A stretch of 27,191 nt of DNA from Chara braunii (Eukaryota; Streptophyta; Charophyceae; Charales; Characeae), in contig BFEA01000037.1 in the NCBI GenBank assembly GCA_003427395.1, forward strand, positions 3,061,604 through 3,088,794, written 5' to 3'. Shown piece by piece: positions 8,903 to 19,614 of the stretch; positions within the stretch are counted from its first letter, which is position 1; each line of letters opens with the position of its first letter. Under the pieces are notes generated by a model, which saw only the letters and a program-made list of their open reading frames with translations, was not told the origin of the DNA and did not search any database. The position numbers and the translations under genes are program-made.

Positions 8903-9337
8903 CCGATCTACGATGTTGATGCCTCTGCGAGCCCGCTTATAATAGGATACTATATGCGGGGCTGTCTCTATCAGTTCGTCTCTTGTAAACCAGCAATCTT
9001 CGGTAGGCTCTTGGTAAGCGAATCTGACTTTATACTGTTGCTGGGCCCTCCCTCTGCATCCTGATCTGTAGACATCTTCTGCAACTATTCTGTCTACATC
9101 ATACTTGCCATCCATATCCGGAGGAATCATAAATCTTCTTGAAGGGAACTGATCAGTACTGATACAGGGAAGCAACTTAGAGGCATGAAATACTGGGTAA
9201 GTATGTAAACGTGGAGGAATCTCAACAACGTAAGAGGGACCATCAACATCACCGACGACATCAAGAATCTGCCACGGTCCCCTATATGCATCTGCAATAT
9301 ATTTTCCTCCGGGAGAAACTCTTTCGACTTGACCCAA
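8903..9337 (-). pseudogene. E2 integrase tail and chromodomain
   Basis: An open stretch of about 145 codons carries the integrase C-terminal region (YRGPWQILDVVGDVDGPSYVVEIPP then FHASKLLPC) and, from about residue 83, a chromodomain (KYDVDRIVAEDVYRSG, then QQYKVRFAYQEPTEDCWFTRDELIETAP). Chromodomain integrases define chromoviruses and are thought to steer integration to marked chromatin. One aromatic cage position is Tyr (YDVDRI) and a Trp is kept in CWFTRDEL. It is separated from the upstream integrase by a one-base frameshift near 9335-9350. The same motifs occur, more damaged, in E3. Confidence 0.85.
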
Positions 9338-10325
9338 ACTGAGTCACCTACAGCAAACTGTGGAGGTCTATGATGCTTATTGGCTTGTTCAATCATTTGA
9401 TGTTGGGCTTTCCTAATATTCTCCCTAACACGATCTCAGTCTTTCTCATACTGTACAGCAAACTCCCTCGTACCTGGCGGCAATCTCTGAATTTGATCAG
9501 GGTTCAGACAGTCAATAGGTCGCCCAAGACTCCATCCCCGGTGCAGCTCATTAGGCGTTCTAGCTATAGCCAGGTGCACAGAGTTGTTATAGGCACTAGA
9601 TACCTTGGAAAATGCTCATCCCAGTCAATCTGATCAGGCCTAATATACATGCACAGCACTTGCTGAAGCAGTTTATCCATCTGCTCGGTCTGACCGTTAG
9701 ATTCAGGGTGTCTACCTGATGACATAGTCAACTTAGACCCGTAAACATTCATCACCTGTGGCCAGTGATCGCCTGTAAACCATGTGTCCCTATCACTCAC
9801 AATAGTCAAGGGATGTCCGTAGTCCTTAACCCAATGATTGAAGAACTCCCTGATTACTAAGTCTGTCTTCGCCTCTGCAGTGAGTGGAAAAAAAACAACA
9901 AATTTACTGAATCTATCTACAATCACTATCACTTGACTTTTCCCATTCCTGCTCTTGACTTCAGTATCCATGAAGTCTTTAGACACTGAGTCTCCCGGCT
10001 GATCCGGAATAGGCAAGGGCCTGAGAAGACCTAAGGGCGCGCGTGTAGTAGACTTATTTCTCTGGCACACTTTACAACTGCGGACATACTCTATGCAGTC
10101 ATTCTTCATCCCTGGCCATGTGTACGCACGCATCAGATTGGCTAACGTCTTTTGCCAACCGAAGTGTCCCTCAGCGTCGTGGCATTCCCCTAGAATTAGA
10201 CAGCAAACTTCTTCATTATTCGGAACGCACAGTCTATCGTGCACGTCAGTTCTCTCAAATAACAATCCCTCGGTCACTCTATAGTTCGAAACTTTGTGCG
10301 GTGTCATCCACACCTTATCAATCAA
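9338..10325 (-). pseudogene. E2 integrase, frameshifted
   Basis: The zinc-binding domain has both His (CHDAEGHFG) and both Cys (CKVCQ). The catalytic core shows SKDFMD, IVSDRDTWF and HPESNGQTEQ, so the D-D-E residues all appear present. After about residue 250 the frame shifts near 9600; the continuation (AYNNSVHLAIARTPNELH, then QYEKD) meets a TGA at 9436-9438 and proceeds through QFAVGDSVWVKSKEF. Integrase inserts the cDNA into the host chromosome. This is the best-preserved integrase in the window, but it cannot be translated intact. Confidence 0.88.
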
Positions 10326-10830
10326 CTCACTATAGATTGAATCATCAGCGTAGGAGGTCCTAATCTTTTTTTGCAGATCATGCCAGCATCAAGGTAAGTC
10401 ACCATGGCACCAAAGAAATTTGCTCGCCTACTTCATGCATCAACGACAACATTATACTTCCGCTTTACAGGTTTCAACTCAAAATCGAATTTGTCAATCT
10501 CACTAGCCCACCTAGTCAACTTAGGTGACATCCAGGTCTGAGTCTTCAACCAGCAAAGTGTTTCATGGTCAGAGTAGACTTTAAAATGTTGTCCTAGGAG
10601 GTAGTGCCGCTAGTGATTCAATGTCTTTTTTAGAGTGAACAACTCATGCTCATACGTTGAGGCTGCGACTCTTTGACTAGGTAGTCTACAGGACATAAAC
10701 TCCACGGGCCTATACCCCTCACCACCATTTTGTTGGAGCACAGCGCTAATTCCATATTGGTTTGCGTTAGTCGTAACTATAAATGGCAATGATAGGTCAA
10801 CTACCTAGAGGACCACATACTCTATCAAAC
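10326..10830 (-). pseudogene. E2 RNase H, three stops
   Basis: In the same frame as RT, the domain reads TTNANQYGISAVLQQNGG, then ASTYEHELFTLKK, then LLGQHFKVYSDHETLCWLKTQ. The first catalytic Asp is Asn, while the Glu of HELF and the Asp of YSDH remain. Stops occur at 10805-10807 (TAG), 10610-10612 (TAG, where Trp is usual in NHWRHY) and 10433-10435 (TGA, where Leu is usual in ALSRR). Each fits a single substitution. The tether to integrase lies in 10326-10430 and includes a frame change. Confidence 0.83.
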
Positions 10831-11005
10831 ACTTCTTTAGTCTCTTGAAAGTTGAGGTACAATCCTTGTCCCATTTCCAAACTGTCTCTTTCCTCAACAA
10901 CCTACGCAATAGTGCAACGATAGTAGTGAAGTTTCGTACAAACTTTCGATAAAAGTTGGTCAGACCTAGGAACGAATGCAGTTCCGTCAACGTATGCGGG
11001 GTTGG

Positions 11006-11760
11006 TCAATCTTTAATTGCTACTATTTTTGCATCTTCCTATTTGATCCCATCTTTATCCAACACATGTCCCAAATACAACACATGATGCTTGGCCCACT
11101 CACACTTCTTCGGATTCAACTTGAATCTAGCGTCTTGCAACTTCCCTAAAACTAGGCGAAGGCGCTGCTGATGTTCTTCTAAAGTCTTGCTGAATATCAA
11201 AATGTCATCCAAATGAACAACTACGAATGTACTTAACCATTCTCTGAAGAGATCATTCATACACCGCTGAAAAGTAGTAGGGACATTCGTCAGACCAAAA
11301 GGCATGACCACAAACTCATAGTGGTCGTATCGCGTCCTAAAGGTTGTCTTGTGTTGATCTTTGGGCTGTACCTCTGTCTGATGGTACCCCGACTTCAGGT
11401 CAATCTTTGAAAAATACTTACAACCCTGCACCTTGTTTGGCAAATCATCTATCCTAGGCAATGGTTTGGCATTCTTAATCGTGGTTGCATTGAGTCCTCT
11501 ATAGTCAATACACATGCGTAAATCACCTTCTGTCTTCGGAGCAAACTGGACCGATGCGCCATACGGCGACGAGCTTGGCTTAATCCACCCCTTCTCTATT
11601 AATTCATCAAGCTGCTTGTGCAACTCAACGAGTTTTTTGTGAGATATTCGATAGATGGGGCCCTTGGGAATCTTACTACTGGGTTCTATCTCAATACGGT
11701 GTTTAATCTCCTCTTCGACTACATCAGTTGGGCTCTCTCCCACATCAGCTCCTCTAGCAA
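11006..11760 (-). pseudogene. E2 reverse transcriptase
   Basis: A continuous stretch of about 235 codons has all the main RT motifs: [56 protein letters not shown], and the catalytic box, which is HLDD rather than YLDD (codons at 11204-11215). Thumb motifs FKLNPKKCEW and YLGHVLDKDGIK follow. TAG at 11039-11041 and TGA at 11006-11008 then break the frame before the connection (ELHSFLGLTNFYRKFV). The start is not defined, since an upstream frameshift separates it from the protease. Confidence 0.9.
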
Positions 11761-12222
11761 TTTTTGTACCTAGGGTAGCGTTGCCACTTCCTCTTTCTTG
11801 CTTTCACTGACCGGTCTGGCGTAAGCTACGAACACTTGCTCAACTAATGCACTTTTGACCACATGCTTTGGGAACGCACAAACACTCATACAACAAAAGG
11901 ACAAATTGTTCTCTACGTCGGACTCATAAAATAATCACATTTTCTTTTTACCTCATGCAGCGTTACCCCAACCTGTTAAAATAATTAAGTCGAAGGGAGG
12001 ACTGTCCTCCACTAATAGAGTTAGGGAGTGCGAGACTTTTTCTACCTTTATCCCTGTCTCCAACCGGAAGTATGCCTTTACCCCCTCAGCATACTCACTC
12101 ACAATCATCTCTCAATTATCACGTCCGGTTCGTCCAACTTCTTTACCTTTATGTCGAGGTGCATCTTCTGCAACCCTCTTCGGTTGATATAACTATGCGT
12201 TGACCCAATGTCGATTATGGCC
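11761..12222 (-). pseudogene. E2 protease remnant
   Basis: The retropepsin motif reads AIIDIGSTHSYI at about 12184-12222, with Ile where the family normally has Ser or Thr after the catalytic Asp. Downstream sequence toward RT is open only in pieces (VFVAYARPVSESKKEEVATLP, then a stop). The reading frame begins directly at the fusion with the 24-bp LTR stub, so gag and the start of the protease domain are gone. Confidence 0.72.
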
Positions 12223-12246
12223 TCTGCAAAGCTAAAATGCCTTTCA
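12223..12246 (-). repeat. 24-bp stub of the E2 5' LTR
   Basis: The 24 bases match the start of the E2 3' LTR (8831-8854) at 22 positions, the differences being two adjacent bases. On the outer side E3 LTR sequence begins at once; on the inner side protease coding sequence follows at once. The remaining LTR, leader and gag were deleted. Confidence 0.72.
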
Positions 12247-13327
12247 AATGGCAGAACCTGAATGAATGTTTGAATCCCTCTTCTACTGCCAGCACAACTT
12301 GAGGTCCACCATAGCCATGGTCGCCCTTCTCCTTCCTCTTCGCGCAGGCCAAGGATATGGCGGACTAATAATGGCCTTGCCCTGACGTGCAAAAGACAAC
12401 ACAAAGCAGTTATGACGTCTTCCTCTCAGGCCACCATGCCTGACTCTGCCTCGAAACTTCTTGATGCAGCTCTACCCCAACAAGGGCCTTCCAGATGCAG
12501 TGCCCACCAAGGTGATGAAGATGGCTTCCACCGTAGCCAAGGTAAGTACCCCTGGCCCTCCCATCTACTAGTCCCTTCTTCCTCCTCCTACTCGAGCCCC
12601 TCCACCATAGCCAAGGTGGAAAGTCGAGCACCCTTCTTCCCCGTAGCGCTGCTGCAGACCAGTGCTGCTCCACCACGCGCTCTAGTAGCATGTCCCCCAA
12701 ACTTGCACAATCCAAAATGAGGTTGACCCTCTCGCCCAGCCAAAAGATATAGCGAGTAACCAGCCTCACGGCCGGTTGCTTGAGTGTGCCGCATGGCCTC
12801 CCAGCTACGAGTACCTCCTCCCTTTCGGAGGGAAACATCATTGCAGGCTCTGATATCATTCGCACATACCCTAGGCTACTTGGATTGGTACCCGCCTAGA
12901 CCTAGCCTACCGCTACTGGTTCTCTAAAAATGCTAACTTTTGTCTTCTTCTGCTTGGCCTCTAGTCCCCGACTCATCTATTGCTACTTGAGTGGTACCGG
13001 CCTACCTACTAGAGTGTTTTTCCCCGCTGCTCTAAGTGTCGCGGGCCTACTCCCGCTACTCGAGTGTTTGTCCCGCTGCAGCCCTCAAAGTCACGGCCGC
13101 AGGTAAGTACCGGCCCTGCTGGGCCTCCCAAACAAACAAGTGCCCTTGCGGGTCACACACACACTCAGGTCGACGAACACTCAGACACGCACGCAGACCA
13201 GCAAGCATGCACACACACAAACTTAGAAAACTCAACAGAAAGTGGGAATCTCGGCAAGGCATTCATTCTAGCCGGAAAACAAAAAAATCAGTTATGTTCT
13301 CGGCCCATGTTTTTGCAGGTCCTTACA
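12247..13327 (-). repeat. E3 3' LTR, proximal part
   Basis: The minus strand starts TGTAAGGACC at 13327 just after a polypurine tract. From 12247 to about 12790 it aligns with 20292-20817 of the 5' LTR, sharing blocks such as TCCACCATAGCCAAG, CCTTCCAGATGCAG and GCCTCACG. The 12795-13327 part (U3) has no partner at the 5' end. A TATATC word near 12746 is conserved in both LTRs. Two 50-bp-spaced modules (CTACT-GAGTG) lie near 13005 and 13055. The remaining U5 end lies beyond E2 at 7798-8072, making a total LTR of about 1.35 kb. Confidence 0.82.
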
Positions 13328-13330
13328 CTA

Positions 13331-13339
13331 CCCCCCTTC
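13331..13339 (-). other. E3 polypurine tract
   Basis: The minus strand reads GAAGGGGGG, then three bases, then the LTR start TGTAAGG. Position and composition match the plus-strand primer of LTR elements. Confidence 0.7.
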
Positions 13340-13367
13340 AAGAGCGAGGTCCCTTCGAGCGAGTAAC

Positions 13368-13620
13368 TCAATCTAAGTCCCTGACAAACACATCATAAGC
13401 AAACATAGCGAAGAGATTTCGTGTATACTCAATAGCAGCGAGTTTCACAAAGACTTTTGGAACAACATTAAAAACTATATGTCGTTCATATGCTTTAACA
13501 ACGCGAGGTGCGCTCTGTAGCAACTCTTTCTTTGAGACCCAACAAAGATAATCCAACGGGTGATACATGAAGTGAACCTGGTACCCTGTGTTACGTCCCG
13601 TCTATTTCGTGACTACCATT
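13368..13620 (-). pseudogene. E3 chromodomain-like tail
   Basis: The end of E3 pol reads YPLDYLCWVSKKELLQSAPRVVKAYE-like sequence (first residues MYHPLDYLCW), which aligns with the E2 chromodomain's YQEPTEDCWFTRDELIETAPHIVSYY. Just upstream, in another frame, HEIDGT matches the KYDVDRI start but is followed by a stop near 13591. The pairing of these two parts in both elements supports a chromovirus class for E3. It is frameshifted within the domain. Confidence 0.7.
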
Positions 13621-14760
13621 GATTGCATGAGGGGTCAAGGATTTAGCATCAAGATATGAAAACAGTTTAGATGCGTGAAAAATCAGGTGTGTGAGCAGAT
13701 GGGGAGGCACGACAATCACATATGAAGGACCGAAGTCATTCTCACCAACCACATCCAAGACCTCCCACGGACCATAGTAAAGAGGGAGAAGTTTGCGTCA
13801 CACCCCCTCTTCTTCCAAAAATTCAGACATCTTGACCCAAACATAACTTCCTACTTCAAAGGTCGTTGGTTTGCGCTTCTTGTTAGCATGATGGATCATA
13901 GCATGATGTCGCTTGGTCATTGCTGCAACAATAACTTTGAGCAAGTGATCATACTTGGCAGTGTAGCCAGGCTTGCCAGACGTTAGACCAAACGGTTGTT
14001 CATGGAACAAGTACGAGAGAGGATTGTGGATCTTCCAACCGAAATGCAGCCTGTTCGGGATCATACCGGTGGAAGAGTGGATGGAGTTGTTGTACAACCC
14101 CTTCACCACGTAGAACTCTTCATCCCATGTTTCCTAGTCAGGAATAAGCTGTGTCACAGTCTGGTCGATCTCCTCAGTCAAACCTTTGGCTTCGGGACGT
14201 CGACCAAATGCCATCTTTAGTTTGATACCATGGAGTTGGGAAGTGAAGTTCTTCCAGTTAGCAGTTATGAAGTGGGGGTCATGATGACTCACAAGGGTTT
14301 TCGGGGTCTCGTACTGCAAAATGTACTTCTGGTGGAATTCATGAATCAGGAGGTCGGTTGGGGCATGAGGTGGCAATGGAATCAGATTCAGAAATTTGGA
14401 AAAACAGCCAACAATATTCACTCTTACTTAACTTACCCATATTCATGAAATCGATGGAGACAGACTCCCCGAGACCGTCGGGAATGGGAAGAGGTTTCAG
14501 CAGCCCCATGGGTTTTTGCCTCGATGGTTTGATTTGTTGACAAACTTGATACTCAACCATAAACTTGTGAGCAGATTCTTTCATACCAGGCCAATCAAAC
14601 TGTTGCAACATATTTTCTTATGTCTTCGCAAAACCGAAATGTCTACTCGGGCCATGAGCCAAGTCCAAGTAGTGAGTGTGGAGAGGCTCATGGTTGGGTA
14701 CACACAAACGGTCATTATTTCCGTAGCGTCAGAAAATCAGACCCTCACACTCATTGAAAT
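13621..14760 (-). pseudogene. E3 integrase, frameshifted
   Basis: Pieces in order are a zinc-binding part (AHGPSRHFG, then VEYQVCQQ, where the first Cys is Tyr), a core with SIDFMNMGKLSK, then in another frame VSHHDPHF and GRRPEAKGLTEE, then YNNSIHSSTGMIPNRLHFGW and FEVGSYVWVKMSEF, and finally DFGPSYVIVVPP and FHASKLFSY. The second catalytic position is His rather than Asp (family SDRD), while the first Asp and the Glu remain. A stop lies just before MLQQFDW (about 14620), and frames change near 14410, 14120 and 13797. It cannot give active enzyme. Confidence 0.86.
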
Positions 14761-14764
14761 CAGG

Positions 14765-15385
14765 CTAACTGTTGCGGTCAACATTAAGCCGCTCAAGGAT
14801 TGGACTAAGACCCGGATCCCTGACAATTTGCTCTACTAGTTCCTCCTTCAGTTTCCTTTGGAGATCATAGCAGCTCACTAGGCAAGTCATATACTCCGGG
14901 TGGTGAGGCAGTGTATCAACAACTCGATTATAGCAACCCTTCTTATGTTTCAATTCAAAGTCATACACATCAATCTCATGCAGCCCGCGAGTCAATGTCG
15001 TAAACAAGTTAGTTTGAGACTTGATCCACTGCAAAGTCTGATGATCAGAAAAGACTTTAAAGATGCAGTCCAAAAGATAGTGTTTCGAATGGTCTATTGT
15101 CTCATGCAACGCATAAAGCTCGTGCATGTATGTGGAAGTAACTACCTTTTCGCTGGGAATGTATTTGATGTAGTATTCGAGCGGACGCAAGCCAACACCA
15201 TCATCTTGTTGCAGCACTGCACCAATCCCATATTGGCTCGCATCCATAGTGACTACAAATGTGAGTTTGGGATCAGAAATGCGGAGCACAGGATGACACA
15301 CCAAAGCCTTCTTCAAGGATTGAAAGGTAGTCTCACATGCCTCGTCCCATGCATAGGATCCATTCTTACTTGTTAATCTAGACAA
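14765..15385 (-). pseudogene. E3 RNase H and tether
   Basis: This is the longest well-preserved domain of E3. TMDASQYGIGAVLQQDDG, YMHELYAL and KVFSDHQTLQW supply the Asp, Glu and Asp of RNase H, and the frame is open across about 200 codons into the tether (VDTLPHHPEYMTCLVS) and the start of the integrase region (PILERLNVDR). The sequence upstream in the same frame is the RT connection, separated by TGA at 15407-15409. Its catalytic first Asp is intact, unlike those of E1 and E2. Confidence 0.88.
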
Positions 15386-15406
15386 TGGGCGGGCAATGAT
15401 AGAGAA

Positions 15407-16160
15407 TCAGGGCACAAACTTCTGATAGAATGATGCAAGACCAAGAAAGGAACGCAATTCACAGACATTCACCGGTTGAGGCAAAATGACCTCAACTTCG
15501 GTTGCCTTAGGCTCAAGGCCTGCAAACTGCAGCAGACAACCGGTGTCCAAGGTAGACGGCGTTGTCCCTTCGGAACTTAGATTTCTCTAAGTTGAGATGA
15601 AGCTGCATTTTTTTAAGGATGCTCAACACTTCCTCAAAATGTCTCCTGTACTCAGCCATCGATTTGCTAAATATCAGGATGTCATCTAGGTAGACAACAA
15701 CAAACGATTGATCTAATCATAGAACATCTTGTCCATAAGACTTTGAAAGGTATCCGATGCATTCGTTAGACCGACGGGCATGGCGGTAAATTCGTACAGC
15801 CAAATCGCGAGTCTTGAATGCATTCTTGTGCTGATCCGCAGGATCGACTTCAATTTGGTGGTAGCCAGACTTGAGATCGATCTTGGAGAAGACCTTGCAC
15901 CCAGTTGCTGCATCCAAAACGTCATCGATGTGTGGTAATGGATGGATTATTTCTTGTGACTCGGTTTCGACCACAGTAATCAATACACATTCGGAGTCTG
16001 CCTCCTTTCTTGGGGATAAACAAAACGGGTGTACCAAATTCAGACTCACTGGGTTTAATCCACCACTTATCAATCATCTCATCATGTATTGGACCAGATA
16101 CACGAGAACTCCACGTGGTTCGACCAAAACTTTAGGGAATTGGTTGAGGAGGCTTTGAAT
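15407..16160 (-). pseudogene. E3 reverse transcriptase, frameshifted
   Basis: Motifs in order are DKWWIKPSESEFGTPVLF, LRMCIDY, PLPHIDDVLDAATGCKVFSKIDLKSGYHQ in part, FTAMPVGLTNASDTF, the catalytic YLDD (codons at 15681-15692), LEKSKF, YLGH and ELRSFLGLASFYQKFV. They fall in at least three frames, with shifts near 15970, 15820, 15720 and 15530, and a TGA at 15407-15409 before RNase H. MPVG in place of MPFG is a departure. The catalytic box itself is intact. Confidence 0.88.
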
Positions 16161-17116
16161 ATTTGTTGGGATTTCCAAAGGCGGAGAATCAGAATAAGGT
16201 GCAAGTAAATCAGTCTGCAGATTGGCAGCCAAGACAACATGATTCGAAGTGAAATCATTCGGACTAGAGGTAGATGTAGAAGTAGAAGTAGAAGGAACAA
16301 AAATAGTCACATCATGCAAAGTAGAATTGCCGCAAAAGTAGAAGGCACATGGGAAGGTTGCACAAAAGCTACGTACATGTGCCCGTCTTCCTTGCGCCTG
16401 CATCATTTTTTGTAGAATTGCATTGCATTAAGAAAAGTCACTGGGATTCCTGCTCCTCATCCAAGAGGACAGGACACTCGCTCCCTTTAGCATTTAGGAC
16501 TATAAATAGCGATTCCTTCCACTCAGTCCTCTTGCATTGGGACTATAACCAGCTCGATCCAAGAACTACGTCTAAGGGGCACTTGTCAAGAACATAGAAG
16601 TTTAATGCGTATGTAACGGTTTTGTCCTTGTCAAAGGTAGTGCGCACACCTTTGACTGCATGCGTGGACGAGAAAACTTATTTGTTGCCTACTTGGGTCC
16701 GACAAGGGGTCTACAACTCCACTTGCTTCATTCTCAAGCCCACCTCGCAAACTCTGTGTGGAGAGAGAAAGTTAGTAGTAACACCATAATCGACCAAAAC
16801 ACGGAGGTAGCGGTGGTTAATGAGAAGTTTGAAGAAGATCAACTCCGGTATCCCTTGAGCACGCTATTGTTTCATCTCAGCTTAATGCTGTAGGTCGTGG
16901 TGGAAGTTAATCTTCTGAAACTCCTCCCGAGGCTCAACATAAAGGATATATTACAAGCATCAACCTTGGAATCAGCAGATAATGGGGCCTCAAGAGAGGA
17001 TTGTTGAACTGAATCAGGTTCCTTAGAGGAACTACTACTTACTGGTTCTGACTCCTTTGCAGTAGAGTGTGTTGACAACAACTTTACGCCCTATTCTGGT
17101 TTCCTTGCAGCTTGTA
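16161..17116 (-). pseudogene. E3 protease and linker remnant
   Basis: Near 16770-16800 the minus strand reads VLVDYGVTTNFLSP, which matches the retropepsin pattern L-(V/I)-D-S-G-A-T-x-x-F with Tyr for Ser and Val for Ala; the catalytic Asp is kept. Open pieces around it include the stretch leading to RT (SSPNDFTSNHVVLAANLQTD in part, then PTNIQSLLNQFPKVLVEP). Stops and frame changes lie between them. No further domain is seen in the segment next to the gag zinc knuckle. Confidence 0.65.
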
Positions 17117-18658
17117 GCAATCTTGAACTTTATGTCCCAACTTCTGGCAATGCAGGCAATCTCCCTTTTTAATCCTAGCCTACCAATCATTTTCACTGAT
17201 CTGGAGATCAACCCAAAGTTTGGTTGATGCATCCTCTGGTTTTGCTGGGATTTTGTCTCCTTTGGGGAGTGGGACGAAGTTCTTCCCTGAGTTCAGGTTT
17301 GACCCATTTGTATTGGAAGACTTTTTTCCTTTTCATTATTAATCTCAGGCTCATGGGCTGAAGAGGAACAAACTGAATCAGCGTTCTGTTATTGGTTGTC
17401 ACCAAGAGTGAGGTCATCTGCGTAGGCCTCCTCTTCAGCCTCCAACAGGTCAAGCGCATTGAGGCGGTTGCTGCCTTTGAACCGCCTCTTGGTTGCAGGC
17501 TTTTTGCCGTTTGTTGTGGAAACGAGGTCTTGTGCCTCGAGACTGACTATATCATGCATAAGCGGAAGCCAGTCCTTACACCCAAAGATGCCATTGCCTA
17601 GGCGATGTATATAAGTATTAGGAACCATCCCTTTTACCGCATCCAAGCATGACTGATCAATCATTTCCAATCCGGGAGTAACAAACATTTTGTCGAGATA
17701 GGATTGGAGGCTATGCATGAACCTCATCCACTTGTTGTGCTTGACATGGTCAAGCTTGTTTCTTACCCTTGCAACAGCATGTGGATCCTTACACTGTTTA
17801 ATTAAAATTTCGTCGAGTGTGCCAACCGGCGTGGATTTAAGCCATTGGACCAAATTAATTTTTCTATACCTAACTCTTACAGCTTAGACCTCTAAGAAGC
17901 CCCATACAATGGATTCGGCGTTTGTCCCCATGATCAAGGAATGGGTCTCCAACCGAGTTCCCAACACCTCGAAGTAAACTCTCACAGACCTAATGAAGTA
18001 TTCAACATCGTCCTTGTTGTCGTACTTGGATGGTATCTGCACCGCCTTCCAGTCCACATAGGAACCGCTATTGTTGGGACCAACATCTGCTGGTTTTGAA
18101 CTTGGGGCTGCAACAGTTGTAAATTTCCTACGCTGTCACTTGCTGCAGCAACCATGGAATTTGCACCTATTGCAGGTCCCAAAAGACTTGCAACCACACT
18201 CAGAGAAGAAGAAAAAGAAGAAGAAGAAGAAAACAATGTGGTAAGAGGGGCAAGACTAGTTTCAATAGCAGCTCCAGAACCAAGGGGTTAGAGGAAGAGC
18301 ATTAGGCACCTGGGCCCATTGCAGCTCAACAACTTCTACCGCCAAGTCACATTACTTGTCAGTCATGTTGGTCAATCCTTCTGAAGTTTTTGCAATTTTG
18401 CAAAAAATTGGAAGAACTGAGCGGTATAGCGGTGAAGATGAACTGCATTTGTTCCCCACACTGTTCTTTACTGAGTGAGGGAACAATTTCGAAAATAGAC
18501 AATTAACTGGTGAGCAATGCATTCTTCCTTTCCTCCTCCGCCTACTGTTCCCGTTGCAGAGCACTTTCATATAGTACATGCATATGCGGTTTTTCCACTT
18601 CGCTTGCTGCATCCAGTAACGTCTGCCATTGTGCTGAAGTTATCTGTGGTTGGGCCAT
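17117..18658 (-). pseudogene. E3 gag, frameshifted
   Basis: The start is placed at ATG 18658-18656 (MAQPQITSAQWQTLLDAA), followed by a region that is open but frame-broken near 18540. A Ser-rich stretch lies at 18190-18235. A capsid-like part follows (VDWKAVQIPSKYDNKDDVEY, FIRSVRVYFEVLG, then VQWLKSTPVGTLDEILIKQ and NKLDHVKHNKWMRF). A perfect CX2CX4HX4C zinc knuckle (CLHCQKLGHKVQDC) ends the protein at 17117-17158. A stop at about 17883 and two frameshifts interrupt it. Gag would package the element RNA. It differs in sequence from E1 gag. Confidence 0.82.
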
Positions 18659-19614
18659 ATTTAAGCCGTTACGATCGATCAGTGGATTAGAGAGATGCCA
18701 ACCAACAAAAAAATCAATCAGACTCTCAAGGGGTACACTATCCCTCTCGCTTGCACGAACGATCCTCATCCTAGTCTGTGTCCACTCAAGTTGGTCACTT
18801 TCCCTCTCTTCCTTCTCTCTCTTCCTTTTGTCTACGAGTCTCCACGGGAATTGAAAATAAACTTAGAGAAAAAAGCAAATTGAAAGCACAAAGAAAGAGA
18901 AGGTATAACTCCTAGCCGGAGCGACAATAAATTTGGACTAGACCGCAGCCAATAAAAAAAAAATAAAAAAAAATAAAAAAAAATCAGATGAGAGTTATGA
19001 TCGAGCGTCTCAGCCTGATCAGCCCAAGTACGAGATCCCCTCGAGCCCAATTTGATCAGTTTCATGAACATACAACAAATTCAGACATCGAGTAACGACA
19101 TGCAAAAGGTGCGAGCCAAGCTACAGACTGTGCGGTAAAGTCTACAAAAACCTCAGTCGAGATCCCTTCCGCAGCGAGTGCTCTAACCAAAAGAATAAAG
19201 CTTTGAATTCTAGACGAAAAGAGAATGAATTGACGTCAACAGATTTGGGCCTAAGGAACCCTTCTTGCTTGGGCCTCGTCCCACTGGGTACCTAAGTGTT
19301 CCCCGTAGGCCGTGATCGAGTCCCAACCAAGAGGAGTCCCGCATGGACCAATTGTAGGTGATCGAGTCATAAGGGGCCCTTCTTGCTTTGCCGCTTAAGT
19401 ACTGAAAAACGAATTTCAACTTCAGAGAGAGCATATTAACTACAACCGTTCACAATAAAAAAACAAAGCACTGTAGAAAGATATGGCGCTCGCTCAAAGC
19501 AAGATACTTCATCTCTCTATTCATCAGGCGAGAAAGCAGTTTGCATACTCATAAACACAATCAAGACATAGAGGAGTAGAAAAAGAAATTCAGAACTACC
19601 CCGACAGGACAACA

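Larger units (their letters stand above)
8073..12246 (-). mobile_element. E2: chromovirus nested in the E3 LTR
   Basis: E2 consists of a 24-bp 5' LTR stub, protease, RT, RNase H, integrase, chromodomain and a full 3' LTR. It has no gag, leader or primer site. Its flanks (8069-8072 AGTG and 12247-12250 AATG) fit a 4-bp target duplication with one mismatch at the site equal to 20292-20295 in the unbroken E3 LTR. The RT to RNase H region is one frame with five stops, and the integrase is in two or more frames. It inserted after E3 and then lost about the first third of its length. Confidence 0.85.

Noticed and set aside
12845-12859. Minus-strand TGATATCAGAGCCTG, close to the canonical initiator-Met primer site TGGTATCAGAGC
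   Set aside because: It lies inside the U3 of the E3 3' LTR, with no LTR end next to it, and lacks the leading TGG. The real E3 site is at 20025-20032.
19331-19352. Minus-strand CTACA-AT-TGGTCCATGCGGG, looking like an LTR end and primer site
   Set aside because: It sits within the E3 leader, 680 bp downstream of a better-supported LTR end and primer site, and no LTR copy matches the sequence above it.
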